DNA from: an uncultured Pseudomonadales bacterium
GTDB taxonomy: Bacteria; Pseudomonadota; Gammaproteobacteria; Pseudomonadales; Pseudohongiellaceae
DNA: 64,000 bases
Direction of reading: 5' to 3'
Assembly: GCA_947259995.1 (NCBI GenBank)
Contig: CAMYOK010000013.1
Span: 53,259-117,258 of the forward strand
The notes under the pieces are model-generated. The model was not told where the DNA came from. It made no database searches and saw only the letters and a program-made list of their open reading frames with translations. Position numbers and translations under genes: made by a program. Numbering within the stretch: position 1 is the first letter of the stretch; each line of letters begins with the position of its first letter. Positions 43,522 through 52,740 of the stretch are shown piece after piece.

Positions 43522-45753
43522 ATGAGCCTACCTCCAGTGAGAAAACCCGCAGATATTGAAGCAAACACCTCTAACGCCAACAGTGCAAATGACGATATTC
43601 TGCAATATGAATCACTACAATCGGCTACCCTAGATGTAGACGGACAAGAGCCTGAGGTGCCTGTGGAATTACCTGAGATAGATCTCAACAATAGCGACCT
43701 ATATTTGAATAGGGAGCTAAGCTATTTCCAGTTTAACTTGCGCGTACTGGAACAAGCACGAGACCCGCGCCATCCACTGCTTGAACGTCTCATGTTCTTA
43801 TTAATATTTAGCTCCAACTTGGATGAATTTTACGAAATTCGCGTTTCCGGGCTAAAAAAGCAAATGGAGTTTGGCCGTCAACGCCCGGGGGCAGATGGTA
43901 AATACCCCGATGAGATACTGCGTGAAATCAATCAGCAGGTCCGAGTCGCTGTCCAGCAACAATACCGTATTCTCAATGAGGAGCTATTCCCTTCCTTAGC
44001 GGAAGAGAATATCCGCTTCTTATACCGTCACGAGTGGAGCGAAGGTCTAGCAACTTGGGCGCAGAATTATTTCAGAGACGAAGTCTTGCCTGTCATTAGC
44101 CCTCTTGGGCTAGACCCAGCGCACCCCTTCCCTCGCTTGGTCAATAAAAGCCTAAATTTCATCTTGTCCCTTGAGGGTAAAGACGCATTTGGCAGGGATA
44201 GTGGGCTCGCCATTGTGCCAGCTCCTAGGTCATTGCCACGCCTCATCAAGGTGCCTAGCAGCATCCTGCCTGAGGGTGATAATTTCATCTTTCTATCATC
44301 GATCATTCACGCCCACGTAGAAGAGTTCTTCCCGGGCATGCGAGTCACGGAATGCCATCAGTTTCGCGTTACTCGCAACTCCGATTTAGAGATGTCGAAT
44401 GTCGAGGGCCAAGACGTTGCCAGCGTTCTACAAGGCGAGCTCCATATGCGTCGCTTCGGTACAGCCGCCAAGCTGGAAGTAGGTGCAGCGTGCCCACGGG
44501 AACTAACTGACTTCCTTCTGGAGCGATTCAATCTTACTGAAGACGACTTATTTCGATTAGATGGTCCTGTGAACTTGCAGCGCCTAATGACACTAACGAG
44601 CATGTTGAATCGTCCCGATTTAAGTTTCCCGACGTTTACTCCAGGCACCCCCGCCGCGCTAGAGGAAGGCAACGATATCTTTGCCGCTGTCACTAAGGAA
44701 GACCAATTACTATTACACCCGTTTCAGTCGTTCTTACCCATCATCGACTGGGCTCGACAGGCGGCAAAAGACCCTTGCGTTCTCTCGATCAAACTAACCT
44801 TGTACCGAACCAATGAGTCCTCGGAGTTAGTGGAGGCGCTGTCCGAAGCGGCGCGCAATGGTAAAGAGGTGACGGTCGTCATCGAGCTGCGTGCGCGCTT
44901 CGATGAAAAAGAGAACATTCAATTTGCGAGTAAATTGCAGGAGGCAGGAGCCGTCGTAGTCTATGGCGTTATGGGTTATAAAACCCACGCCAAAATGTTG
45001 CTCATCGTGCGCAGAGAGGGCGGAAAACTTAAACGCTATGCCCATTTAGGCACTGGCAACTATCACCGCAAAACATCCTTGGTCTACACGGACTATGGAT
45101 TACTCACCTGCGATGAGGTGATGTGTGCTGATGTGCATAAAGTGTTTCAGCAGATCACGGGAATGGGTAAGCGCATTGTTCCTGACGTCATGATGCATGC
45201 ACCGTTCCGATTGAAGAAAATGCTGATCAAGATGATCCAAGAGGAGAAGAAAGCGGCTACCGATGGTCGCCCTGCTCGGATCATCGCCAAAATGAACTCA
45301 CTGACTGACCCCGACATCATCAAAGAGCTCTATAGTGCGGCGCGCCACGGCGTAAAAATCGACCTCATTATTCGCGGTATTTGCTGTTTGAAACCTGGGA
45401 TCGCAGGCGTTTCGGAAAACATTCGCGTTGTCTCTATCATTGGCAGGTTTCTTGAACATTCGCGGGTGTACTATTTCGAGAATAATACACCGCAACTGTA
45501 TTGTGCGAGCGCCGACTGGATGGAGCGCAATTTGATGCACAGAATCGAAGTGGCGTTCCCCGTTCTGAAGAAACGTTTAACAAACCGGATTTTAGAAGAC
45601 TTACATTGGTATCTTGAAGATCGCGGACAAAGCTGGGATCTGCAAGCCGATGGCAGCTATGTGCGCAATCTACCTGATGAGAACAGCGAGCTCGAACAAG
45701 TACAAACGCGCCTATTGAACCAACTGGCAACCGTGCGCTATAGCTCGGTTTGA
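43522..45753 (+). CDS. ppk1: Polyphosphate kinase 1
   Basis: 743 aa, with an N-terminal extension of about 50 residues before the usual start of homology (NRELSYFQFNLRVLEQARD). The Ppk1 domains run in order: N (FSSNLDEFYEIRVSGLKKQ), H, and the C1/C2 catalytic domains (LSIKLTLYRTNESSELVEALSEAARNGKEVTVVIELRARFDEKENI, KTHAKMLLIVRRE, RYAHLGTGNYH with the phospho-His region, ENIRVVSIIGRFLEHSRVYYFEN). It makes polyphosphate from ATP. The gene is divergent from pstS and overlaps ppx tail-to-tail by 16 bp. Confidence 0.95.
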   Translation: MSLPPVRKPADIEANTSNANSANDDILQYESLQSATLDVDGQEPEVPVELPEIDLNNSDLYLNRELSYFQFNLRVLEQARDPRHPLLERLMFLLIFSSNLDEFYEIRVSGLKKQMEFGRQRPGADGKYPDEILREINQQVRVAVQQQYRILNEELFPSLAEENIRFLYRHEWSEGLATWAQNYFRDEVLPVISPLGLDPAHPFPRLVNKSLNFILSLEGKDAFGRDSGLAIVPAPRSLPRLIKVPSSILPEGDNFIFLSSIIHAHVEEFFPGMRVTECHQFRVTRNSDLEMSNVEGQDVASVLQGELHMRRFGTAAKLEVGAACPRELTDFLLERFNLTEDDLFRLDGPVNLQRLMTLTSMLNRPDLSFPTFTPGTPAALEEGNDIFAAVTKEDQLLLHPFQSFLPIIDWARQAAKDPCVLSIKLTLYRTNESSELVEALSEAARNGKEVTVVIELRARFDEKENIQFASKLQEAGAVVVYGVMGYKTHAKMLLIVRREGGKLKRYAHLGTGNYHRKTSLVYTDYGLLTCDEVMCADVHKVFQQITGMGKRIVPDVMMHAPFRLKKMLIKMIQEEKKAATDGRPARIIAKMNSLTDPDIIKELYSAARHGVKIDLIIRGICCLKPGIAGVSENIRVVSIIGRFLEHSRVYYFENNTPQLYCASADWMERNLMHRIEVAFPVLKKRLTNRILEDLHWYLEDRGQSWDLQADGSYVRNLPDENSELEQVQTRLLNQLATVRYSSV

Positions 45754-46706
45754 GTCACCTCTGGCAGAGTATCTTTGCCAAGAATAGAGGTATCAGCGCC
45801 ATTGTGCATCATGAAGTCCAACATCCCTTCCCGCAGGGCTGTTGGACTAAACGAAATGGATTGCAACGAACAGGCGCGCATCAAGCCCACCAATATTGCC
45901 CAGCCAGGCATCAGCAAATCTTTCCGCCGATCCTTCAAACCGGGTAGCAACGCACTCGGGTCTGCCGCACACAGTAGGACGTCTTGTTTCATAGCCTCTA
46001 ACGCCAAAAGATCAATCTTACCTTCTTGATAGCCGCGAAATTGACAGATATGGGCCAGCATTTTAGCGGTGCCCGACGAGGCAAAGGCTTCTTGCCACGG
46101 ATATTTCTGAAAACTATCCTTAACTGTAGCAAAGGTTGCCGCGGCGGCATCTGTCGCCTGATCTAAGGCATACTCTAATTGCTCAGCCGACAGTGCTTGC
46201 ACATCTTTAAAATGGGTGTCGCGCCAACTCACACAGCCTATTGCAAGGCTTTGGGTGACAAAACGCTTCTCCTGCGCACCAATGATAATTTCGGTACTTC
46301 CGCCCCCTATATCAACTACTAAACGAGTATCGTTAGTTCGAGGTAAACGACTGAGAACTCCCATATACACTAGGATTGCTTCTTGAACGCCAGAAATGAC
46401 TGAGATATCTAAACCAATCTCATGCGCCGCTGCAATAAACTCGGGGGCATTGCTGGCAAGTCGCAGAGCATTGGTGCCTAAAGCCCAATATTGCTGAATC
46501 GGATACTTGGACATGACTGCAGCAAATTCTGCTAAACAGTCGACCCCTCGCGCGAATGCCTCTGGCGATATTTCGCCATTTACCGTTACACCTTCGCCCA
46601 ACTGCACAATATTACTAAAGCGTTCTACGATCTGGCTCTGCTCGTCTTGCCATTCTGCAATGAGTAGGTGAAAACTATTGGAGCCTAGGTCTATACATGC
46701 ATACAT
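45738..46706 (-). CDS. ppx: Ppx/GppA family exopolyphosphatase, short form
   Basis: 322 aa from the ATG at 46706; an in-frame TTG at 46733 gives 331 aa, and neither has a strong ribosome-binding site. The ASKHA-type phosphatase core is present: YACIDLGSNSFHLLIAE (phosphate 1), then RLVVDIGGGSTEIIIG (phosphate 2). The C-terminal HD-like domain that brings E. coli Ppx to 513 aa is absent, as in other roughly 300-aa family members. It degrades polyphosphate or pppGpp. A Pho box lies upstream, opposing ppk1 in function but sharing its control. Confidence 0.88.
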   Translation of the reverse strand: MYACIDLGSNSFHLLIAEWQDEQSQIVERFSNIVQLGEGVTVNGEISPEAFARGVDCLAEFAAVMSKYPIQQYWALGTNALRLASNAPEFIAAAHEIGLDISVISGVQEAILVYMGVLSRLPRTNDTRLVVDIGGGSTEIIIGAQEKRFVTQSLAIGCVSWRDTHFKDVQALSAEQLEYALDQATDAAAATFATVKDSFQKYPWQEAFASSGTAKMLAHICQFRGYQEGKIDLLALEAMKQDVLLCAADPSALLPGLKDRRKDLLMPGWAILVGLMRACSLQSISFSPTALREGMLDFMMHNGADTSILGKDTLPEVTQTEL

Positions 46707-46751
46707 AGGGAATCGATTCTGCGGGGAGTTCAAATAAAGAATGAACGCGCA

Positions 46752-46785
46752 ATATTACTGCGAATATATGACGCTTATGTGACAT
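46752..46785 (-). promoter_or_regulatory. Pho box and -10 upstream of ppx
   Basis: On the minus strand: ATGTCAC (46785-46779), spacer ATAA, GCGTCAT (46774-46768). Ten bases later TAATAT (46757-46752) is a plausible -10. The first half-site is also part of a small palindrome, GTGACA-TTCT-TGTCAC. Confidence 0.68.
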
Positions 46786-46843
46786 TCTTGTCACGCGCTC
46801 GAAAGAGCGGGTGCTAAGCGCTATGGCCTCGCACCCACTAGCC

Positions 46844-47308
46844 TTAAATCATTGACTGCTGGTAATTCTCCAGCCCAATACGGCCAATCAAATCTAACTG
46901 CGTTTCGAGCCAGTCCACATGTTCTTCTTCGCTGCGCAGAATCTCGCTCATGAGGTCGCGACTTACATAGTCTTGAATCGACTCTGCATAGGCGATCCCT
47001 TCTTTCAAAGTAGGAATAGCGATCATCTCAAGCTTGAGGTCACACTCGAGCATCTCAAGAGTATTTTCCCCAATCAGCAGTTTCCCGAGATTTTGCAGGT
47101 TAGGCAGGCCTTCTAAGAAGAGGATTCTTTCAATCAATTGATCTGCATGCTTCATTTCGTCAATTGATTCTTCGTATTCTTTGCTGGCTAGCTTGCCAAG
47201 CCCCCACTCTCGATACATCCGCGAATGCAGAAAATATTGATTAATAGCCACTAGCTCGTTAGCTAGAGCCTTATTGAGGTGTTTAATTACGGTAGCATCG
47301 GCTTTCAT
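46844..47308 (-). CDS. bfr: Bacterioferritin
   Basis: 154 aa from the ATG at 47308, with AAGGGA upstream; the apparent longer start is a TTG two codons earlier. It aligns by eye with E. coli Bfr through [28 protein letters not shown] and [27 protein letters not shown]. Ferroxidase ligands E18, E51 and H54 and the haem ligand Met52 are in place, and the EEHVDWLE segment supplies the later ligands. It stores iron as a 24-mer shell. bfd lies upstream on the same strand. Confidence 0.95.
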   Translation of the reverse strand: MKADATVIKHLNKALANELVAINQYFLHSRMYREWGLGKLASKEYEESIDEMKHADQLIERILFLEGLPNLQNLGKLLIGENTLEMLECDLKLEMIAIPTLKEGIAYAESIQDYVSRDLMSEILRSEEEHVDWLETQLDLIGRIGLENYQQSMI

Positions 47309-47451
47309 GTTCAATCCCTTCTAGTAATTCAAGCCCTAAGGGTGGGCTTTTGGGGCTGGGAAGTCAAGCACTGAAGGGGCTGTAAGGCTTTGATATTAAT
47401 GATAAACAAACTCATTTAGTATCAGCTTACAAATACGCAAAGAAGGGGTGA

Positions 47452-47646
47452 CTAGACGGCGACCGCGTTGACAAAAGAAGTGTTGTTTTGAAATTCACTA
47501 ACGATACTTTTGGCGTGTTTGCAGCATTTCCCACATTCGGAAGCCAGACCAAGCTTTTCACGCAAGTCTGCAATACGGCTTGTGCCTTGCATACACTCTT
47601 CGCGAATTTGGCTATCAGTAATTTGTCTACAAATGCATACGTACAT
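47452..47646 (-). CDS. bfd: Bacterioferritin-associated ferredoxin Bfd
   Basis: 64 aa, usual length. The [2Fe-2S] ligands are CIC at residues 4-6 (MYVCICRQIT) and GKCC near residues 39-42 (ECGKCCKHA). Bfd reduces the bacterioferritin core to release iron. An overlapping longer frame at 47427-47654 has no motif and is discounted. A Fur box lies upstream, so the gene should be induced by iron limitation. The bfr gene follows after about 143 bp. Confidence 0.93.
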   Translation of the reverse strand: MYVCICRQITDSQIREECMQGTSRIADLREKLGLASECGKCCKHAKSIVSEFQNNTSFVNAVAV

Positions 47647-47680
47647 GGATTCATCCTCTAGTGCCGAGAATCTTAAACCG

Positions 47681-47699
47681 TAATGAGAATGATTGTCAA
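47681..47699. promoter_or_regulatory. Fur box upstream of bfd
   Basis: The 19 bases TAATGAGAATGATTGTCAA resemble the Fur consensus GATAATGATAATCATTATC at most positions of its core. It lies 35 bp upstream of the bfd ATG. Iron-loaded Fur would repress bfd, as known for bfd in other proteobacteria. Confidence 0.75.
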
Positions 47700-47801
47700 A
47701 TGTATTCGCTTACAAATTTAGAGTCTGCCTCTAGAGCAACTCAGGCATCGTGGTAAGATACCCGCGCCTCAAACTTGCTTCGCTAAAAAGGATACTGCGG
47801 T

Positions 47802-49724
47802 TTGCTAAATCAACGCCTTAGCTCTAATAAGCCCTTCAGCACTCTGCACCTGTTGGTGATTGGTTTTACTATCATCTTATTGGTGAAATTGTTTTTCGCA
47901 TTCACGCTCGACCTTTACAGCGACGAAATTTTCTATTGGCAGGCTTCGACCTATCCGGCTATCGCCTATAGCGATCTGCCCTTTATGGCAGCGTTGCTAA
48001 CAGGCATAGGTAACACCTTATTTGGGAATAATGCCGCAGCGATTCGGTCAATGTTTCTGCTTCTAGGAAGCGCAATCCCCTTTTTAGTGCTGTGGATAGC
48101 CCAAGCAATTCTGCCAAGACGACAGGCTTTGCAAGCCGCCGCCCTAAGCTTGTGCCTACCTCTCTGTGGTTTCTTAGGGCTACTTGCCGTGCCCGATGTG
48201 CCTTTGCTGTTTTTCGGACTCGTGTTCATTGGTACGTTCGAGCGAGCCACTAGGACAGGTCTCAGCAAATATTGGTTGGCAGCCGGAATTGCTGCGGCTT
48301 TAGGCGTCAGCACGCATTATCGTTTTGCCTTGTACCTTGTCGCGGCGTTCATTTACTTACTCGCTTTTCCATCAATGCACAGACATTGGCGGTCAACTGG
48401 GCTGTGGCTAGCAGCAGCAATTCTTTTGTTAGGGCTATACCCCACGCTTTCTTTCAATTTCAGTAATGATCTCAGTGGCATAGACTACCATTTACTGGAA
48501 AGGCACCCCTGGGAATTTCAAGCAGAAGGATTATTGCACGCCGTTAAACAGGCGGTTCTGGTAACCCCCTTACTCTATTTAGCACTTCTGTTTACCCTCT
48601 ACCGACTGTGTATCGCTGCCCGAGCGGGAGACACGCGCAAGGGCCTGTTTGCATCCTTCGCCTTGTGCAATCTAGGCGTATATTTAATGTTGGCCCCTTG
48701 GACAGATAGCACTAGAACGTCCATCCATTGGCCCCTATCGGGATATCTCCCCTTAGTCATTTTCCTGCCAGAAACCCTGCTAGTGTGCAGAGAGTATCTC
48801 GCTCAGAGATTTAACCCACAATTGGCCCAACGAGTCTTAGTAGCGACAGTGCTAATAGGATTTACAGGCTCCTTAGCTGCCCTAGCCGGGCTTGGCACCC
48901 AAGTATTTCATCAGCAATTGCGACCAATTCTAGGGGCAGGCGTGCTTTCGAATAAAATGGCAGGCTGGAAAGACTTCGCTGAGCATGTAGAGCTCCTAAT
49001 CGCAGAGCAAGGAATCGGCCCGGACGAGGTCATCGTCAGCGATAACTACTACACCGCGGCCCAACTGGCATTGGCATTGCCAACTAAGCATGAGATTTAC
49101 AATATCGACGAAGATAAGGCGATTCGCGATGGTCGTGCCGTTCAGTATCAGCTTTGGCAACGCAATGGCGCTGCGCTTGCCAACCTTGCGCAAGCAACAG
49201 GGCTTTTCATTACTGAAGACAGCACAATGACTGTGACTGACAAGATTGAAATACTGCAAAGGGCTTGCGAGCGATTCCCTCAACTCACCTACCTGAGCGA
49301 GCTTTCTTTATTGAGCGGCGACAAACGTTTCAGTTTCTATCGCGGCAAAGAGGCCAGCGCATCGACTAACCCCAATACCTGCCCAAAGCCCACTCTAGGC
49401 TGGCTCGACCTACCAAGCAATCATGCGGACATCGAATCTGCTATCAACGTCTCCGGATGGGTCATCAATGAGGGGCTGGGGGTATCTAGCGTGGAAGTGC
49501 TTCTGGATGGATTAGTGATTGGACAAGCACGCTACGGCGTCTCGCGCCCAGATGTTGCGCAGGCAATGAGCGTAGAGAATGACCTCAATGGGGAAAACCT
49601 TGGGTTTGAGGCGAACATTGATAGTCGTGAATTGCCCAAGGGTCGAGCAACACTCAGCATAAAGGTGGTAGGAGTGTCAGGGGAGATACAGTATTTCGGG
49701 ACAAGAGAAGTGCTTATTCAATAA
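47802..49724 (+). CDS. GT39-like (ArnT/PMT-type) membrane glycosyltransferase
   Basis: 640 aa, starting at TTG (47802) with AGGAT about 13 bases upstream. A dozen or so hydrophobic helices in the first 400 residues. The first periplasmic loop has DLYSDEIFYWQASTYPAIAYSDLPFMAALL, matching the acidic D-E loop of the ArnT/Dpm-mannosyltransferase superfamily. Residues about 400-540 are soluble and the last 100 (SNHADIESAINVSGWVINEGLGVSSVEVLLDG ...) form an extra beta-rich domain. It probably moves a polyprenyl-phosphate sugar onto a lipid or protein. The acceptor is unknown. Confidence 0.82.
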   Translation: MLNQRLSSNKPFSTLHLLVIGFTIILLVKLFFAFTLDLYSDEIFYWQASTYPAIAYSDLPFMAALLTGIGNTLFGNNAAAIRSMFLLLGSAIPFLVLWIAQAILPRRQALQAAALSLCLPLCGFLGLLAVPDVPLLFFGLVFIGTFERATRTGLSKYWLAAGIAAALGVSTHYRFALYLVAAFIYLLAFPSMHRHWRSTGLWLAAAILLLGLYPTLSFNFSNDLSGIDYHLLERHPWEFQAEGLLHAVKQAVLVTPLLYLALLFTLYRLCIAARAGDTRKGLFASFALCNLGVYLMLAPWTDSTRTSIHWPLSGYLPLVIFLPETLLVCREYLAQRFNPQLAQRVLVATVLIGFTGSLAALAGLGTQVFHQQLRPILGAGVLSNKMAGWKDFAEHVELLIAEQGIGPDEVIVSDNYYTAAQLALALPTKHEIYNIDEDKAIRDGRAVQYQLWQRNGAALANLAQATGLFITEDSTMTVTDKIEILQRACERFPQLTYLSELSLLSGDKRFSFYRGKEASASTNPNTCPKPTLGWLDLPSNHADIESAINVSGWVINEGLGVSSVEVLLDGLVIGQARYGVSRPDVAQAMSVENDLNGENLGFEANIDSRELPKGRATLSIKVVGVSGEIQYFGTREVLIQ

Positions 49725-49728
49725 AGCG

Positions 49729-50634
49729 CTAAAAAGGGCTTAGAACTTCAACTGCCACTTTCCACTCGCCAGATTTTGTAAAGTGCCAATAACGAAGATA
49801 ATTGGTGTTGAACCCCGCCTCCTCTACTGACATGGTTCCGTAGGTATAGCCAACCTCACCTGACTCCGCCAGGAACGCCCCTGAAGTCTCAAAAGTCAGT
49901 GCCGACATGGCTACTTTCTCATCTAAGAATGCACCGTAAACAATACTGCCAGCTTCACTGCCAATTCCCGGTGCCATCCCTGGTATATAGATGCGCTGAT
50001 GGCGTATACCAAACCTCGATGCGGTTCTGCGGCCACCTCGCAGGTTAATAGATGCAATGAATTTTCTATCGGCCTCGAACAAGGACTCAACGGTATTGTT
50101 TTCGGCTAGGCTTGGCGAGGCGGTTTCGGCTATAAGCAGATCGGTGTCGGCGAAGTTTGGTTCGACATCTAAGCTCAGAAATCCTGGAACGCTTGCGACC
50201 ATGTCGGCAACCATGCGCCATTCACCGTCCACACGCCGCCAAATATTGACGAAGTGCCCGTAAACGCGCCGGAGCTCTTCACCAGACCCTGCTGAGAAAC
50301 GATAGGGGCCGCTTGTAAGGCCTAGGTCGCCAGCGCGGGAGAAGTCGATGTAGTTAGCCCTAGATTCTAGCGCTGTATTATTGCGCTCTTCAGGGCTTAC
50401 TTGTTCGTAGAGTAGTCGTGCATCTACTGGTCCACGCCTAAAGATCACCGCGCCATCACCAAACACATCTAAAAACGCTTGGTTCATTCCCAAGGTTCTT
50501 GAGCGCTCAGCAAAGGCAGCATCTGTCACCTTCAGGCTTTCCCATATACTGAATCGCTCCTCTGTTTGGGCAAACAGAGTCGAAGGGCAAAGTAGTGAAA
50601 GGAAAACCAAGATTTTAGTTGTTGACGTCTTCAT
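49729..50634 (-). CDS. Secreted tandem NTF2-like (DUF4440/SnoaL-type) protein
   Basis: 301 aa. Signal peptide (ILVFLSLLCPSTLFAQ). Two NTF2-like halves: about residues 30-155 (KVTDAAFAERSRTLGMNQAFLDVFGDGAVIFRRGPVDA ... YGHFVNIWRRVDGEWRMVADM) and 180-301 (ESLFEADRKFIASINLRGGRRTASRFG ... YLRYWHFTKSGEWKVAVEVL). Each ends in the characteristic trailing W-x-VxGEW beta-hairpin. Such folds bind or convert small hydrophobic ligands. Function unknown. It ends 5 bp from the convergent GT39 gene. Confidence 0.75.
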   Translation of the reverse strand: MKTSTTKILVFLSLLCPSTLFAQTEERFSIWESLKVTDAAFAERSRTLGMNQAFLDVFGDGAVIFRRGPVDARLLYEQVSPEERNNTALESRANYIDFSRAGDLGLTSGPYRFSAGSGEELRRVYGHFVNIWRRVDGEWRMVADMVASVPGFLSLDVEPNFADTDLLIAETASPSLAENNTVESLFEADRKFIASINLRGGRRTASRFGIRHQRIYIPGMAPGIGSEAGSIVYGAFLDEKVAMSALTFETSGAFLAESGEVGYTYGTMSVEEAGFNTNYLRYWHFTKSGEWKVAVEVLSPF

Positions 50635-50903
50635 GGACGCACCACTTTAATTGTCGTTCTTGGATTAATCTGGTCGATGACCGAAGTATGTACCAATATT
50701 TCGAGCAGGTATAGCTCATATCGCTAATTTCACAATTAGCTAAGTATTTACAGAGGCAAGATTTATAAGGTTTTGCTTGTCTTAGATCAGGTAATTAGAT
50801 TCCTTTAGAGGGCACGAAGCAGTAGAATTGAGCCTGTACAGCGACCTAGCAAATCTTATCAATGGCGCTAGCAAGCAAGTGACAAGGGATTACCGAGTAC
50901 CTT

Positions 50904-51785
50904 ATGCAGATGTACCTCAAGCACTTCAATTTGTCTGAAGAGCCATTCTCAGCGACACCCGATACGCGTTTCTATTGTGGGAGTACAAAAACTCAAACCT
51001 TGTTTGCAGAGATGATTGTGGCAATCAATCAAGCTGACGGGTTTATACGAGTTATTGGGGATGCGGGATCAGGTAAAACACTCCAGTGTCGCAAGTTGCT
51101 CAAAGCACTGCGTAGCCACAAAAAGCGCTATAAAGTGATTCACATCCCACATTCTCGACTTAGCGAAGATGGGCTGTATCTTGCCATCTTGCAGGAGCTT
51201 AAATTAAGGCCCATAGAAGGCAAAAATCTTAGAGAGTCTCTCGTGACTCATTTACAGGAAATAAACAAGCAGAACAGCAACCCTGTCCTTATTTTCGATG
51301 AGGGGCAATCTATACCCAACGACACGCTCGAAGCACTAATCAAACTTATCGATAATAGTGATGAGGGAAACAAACTCCTTCGTGTCGCCCTTTTTTCGAT
51401 GCCGTTAGAGCACTCACAGCAAGAGTTGCTTATAAACCGAGAAATAGCCGATCGCACGACCTTGACTCGCGAATTGCAAGCGCTCGACGGCAAAGAGGTC
51501 AAAACCTATATCCTCACTCGGCTTACAAAGGCGGGATACCAACAAGACCCTTTATTCTCGCCTGAAGCATTGGACCTCATTGCGAAACTAAGCCAGGGAG
51601 TTCCTCGCTTAATCAATCTACTTGCGCAAAAATCAATCATAAACGCGTTTTATGCCGACTTAAATCAAGTCCAGGCGCATCAAGTCCGGCTCGCCGCTGC
51701 CACTATCGATTCTGCGCTTCTCGACCAACTTGACTACAAACCAAGTTGGTTTAATCGACTACGGGGCCGCACAACAGCGACATAA
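50904..51785 (+). CDS. ExeA/MshM-type AAA ATPase
   Basis: 293 aa. Opens with the ExeA signature YLKHFNLSEEPFSATPDTRFYCGS. Walker A VIGDAGSGKTLQCRKLL (about residues 53-60), Walker B PVLIFDEGQSIP, sensor-like VALFSMPLEHSQQELLINREIADRTTLTRELQALDGKEVKTYI and a C-terminal lid GVPRLINLLAQKSIINAFYA. No C-terminal peptidoglycan-binding or transmembrane part as in full ExeA. MshM/ExeA ATPases help assemble type II secretion or pili. No such genes are nearby, so its partners are elsewhere. Confidence 0.85.
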   Translation: MQMYLKHFNLSEEPFSATPDTRFYCGSTKTQTLFAEMIVAINQADGFIRVIGDAGSGKTLQCRKLLKALRSHKKRYKVIHIPHSRLSEDGLYLAILQELKLRPIEGKNLRESLVTHLQEINKQNSNPVLIFDEGQSIPNDTLEALIKLIDNSDEGNKLLRVALFSMPLEHSQQELLINREIADRTTLTRELQALDGKEVKTYILTRLTKAGYQQDPLFSPEALDLIAKLSQGVPRLINLLAQKSIINAFYADLNQVQAHQVRLAAATIDSALLDQLDYKPSWFNRLRGRTTAT

Positions 51786-51879
51786 ATTCCTAATACTCGG
51801 TTGTTACTCACACTCGCTTCGATATAATCACTCCCGCTAGACTTTCAGATCACTTACAAGCGCACTTTAGGACACCACA

Positions 51880-52659
51880 ATGCCAGATCCAATTTGGAAC
51901 CGATTAGACGAAGAGGCAAGACAAACCGTACAGACCGAGCCATTGCTCGCAAGTTACGTGTATGCCTGCATTCTCAATCATGCCAGTTTGGGTTCTGCAC
52001 TGAGCTTCATATTAGCGAATAAGCTCTCGGACGAAGTGATGCCCGCCATTGCTGTGCGCGAGCTATTTGAAGCGGCCTATCGCGAGTCGCCCGATATGAT
52101 CTTGAATGCCATCTCTGACATGCAGGCTGTCTATGACCGAGACGCGGCAACCAATAGTTATTTGCCTATTTTGCTGTTCCTGAAAGGCTATCAATCCATT
52201 CAAGTCCATAGACTCGCTAATTTCCTTTGGAAAAAAGGTCGTAAGACACTCGCACTATTTATGCAGAGCAGAAACTCTGAAGTCTTTGGTGTCGATATAC
52301 ACCCTGCGTGTGTCATGGGCAAAGGCATCATGTTTGACCATGCCACCGGTATTGTAATCGGAGAAACAACCGTCATCGAAGATGATGTTTCCATTATGCA
52401 ATCGGTGACCTTAGGAGGCACGGGTAATGAAACCGGCAATCGTCACCCAACGATTCGTTCTGGTGTCCTGATCTCCACTGGCGCTAAAGTATTAGGCAAT
52501 ATAGAGGTCGGTACCGGCGCCAAGATAGGAGCCGGTAGCGTTGTCCTAAATAATGTCGCACCACACACCACTGTCGTGGGAGTCCCCGCACATAAGGTAG
52601 GAAAGCCCTGCTCTGACCTCCCGGCACGCACCATGAATCAGAACGTTTACGAGAACTAA
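51880..52659 (+). CDS. cysE: Serine O-acetyltransferase
   Basis: 259 aa. N-terminal helical domain (IWNRLDEEARQTVQTEPLLASYVYACILNHASLGSALSFILANKL) then a left-handed beta-helix of hexapeptide repeats (GKGIMFDHATGIVIGETTVIEDDVSIMQSVTLGGTGNETGNRHPTI, GAKVLGNIEVGTGAKIGAGSVVLNNV), with the catalytic DIHPA and DHATG motifs. It makes O-acetylserine, the acceptor for sulfide in cysteine synthesis. Not obviously in an operon. Confidence 0.95.
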   Translation: MPDPIWNRLDEEARQTVQTEPLLASYVYACILNHASLGSALSFILANKLSDEVMPAIAVRELFEAAYRESPDMILNAISDMQAVYDRDAATNSYLPILLFLKGYQSIQVHRLANFLWKKGRKTLALFMQSRNSEVFGVDIHPACVMGKGIMFDHATGIVIGETTVIEDDVSIMQSVTLGGTGNETGNRHPTIRSGVLISTGAKVLGNIEVGTGAKIGAGSVVLNNVAPHTTVVGVPAHKVGKPCSDLPARTMNQNVYEN

Positions 52660-52740
52660 TTCACCCGTGCTCTCAGCTTAGTAACTTTATTGTCATATTA
52701 AGTACCGATAATAGGCAGTCCTATTTATGCGGTAACTAAG

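Noticed and set aside
46794..46810. Hairpin with GAAA loop upstream of ppx and downstream of bfr as a terminator
   Set aside because: No T-run follows on either strand.
47427..47654. 75-codon minus-strand ORF overlapping bfd
   Set aside because: The frame at 47452-47646 has the [2Fe-2S] Cys pattern of Bfd; this one has no such pattern.
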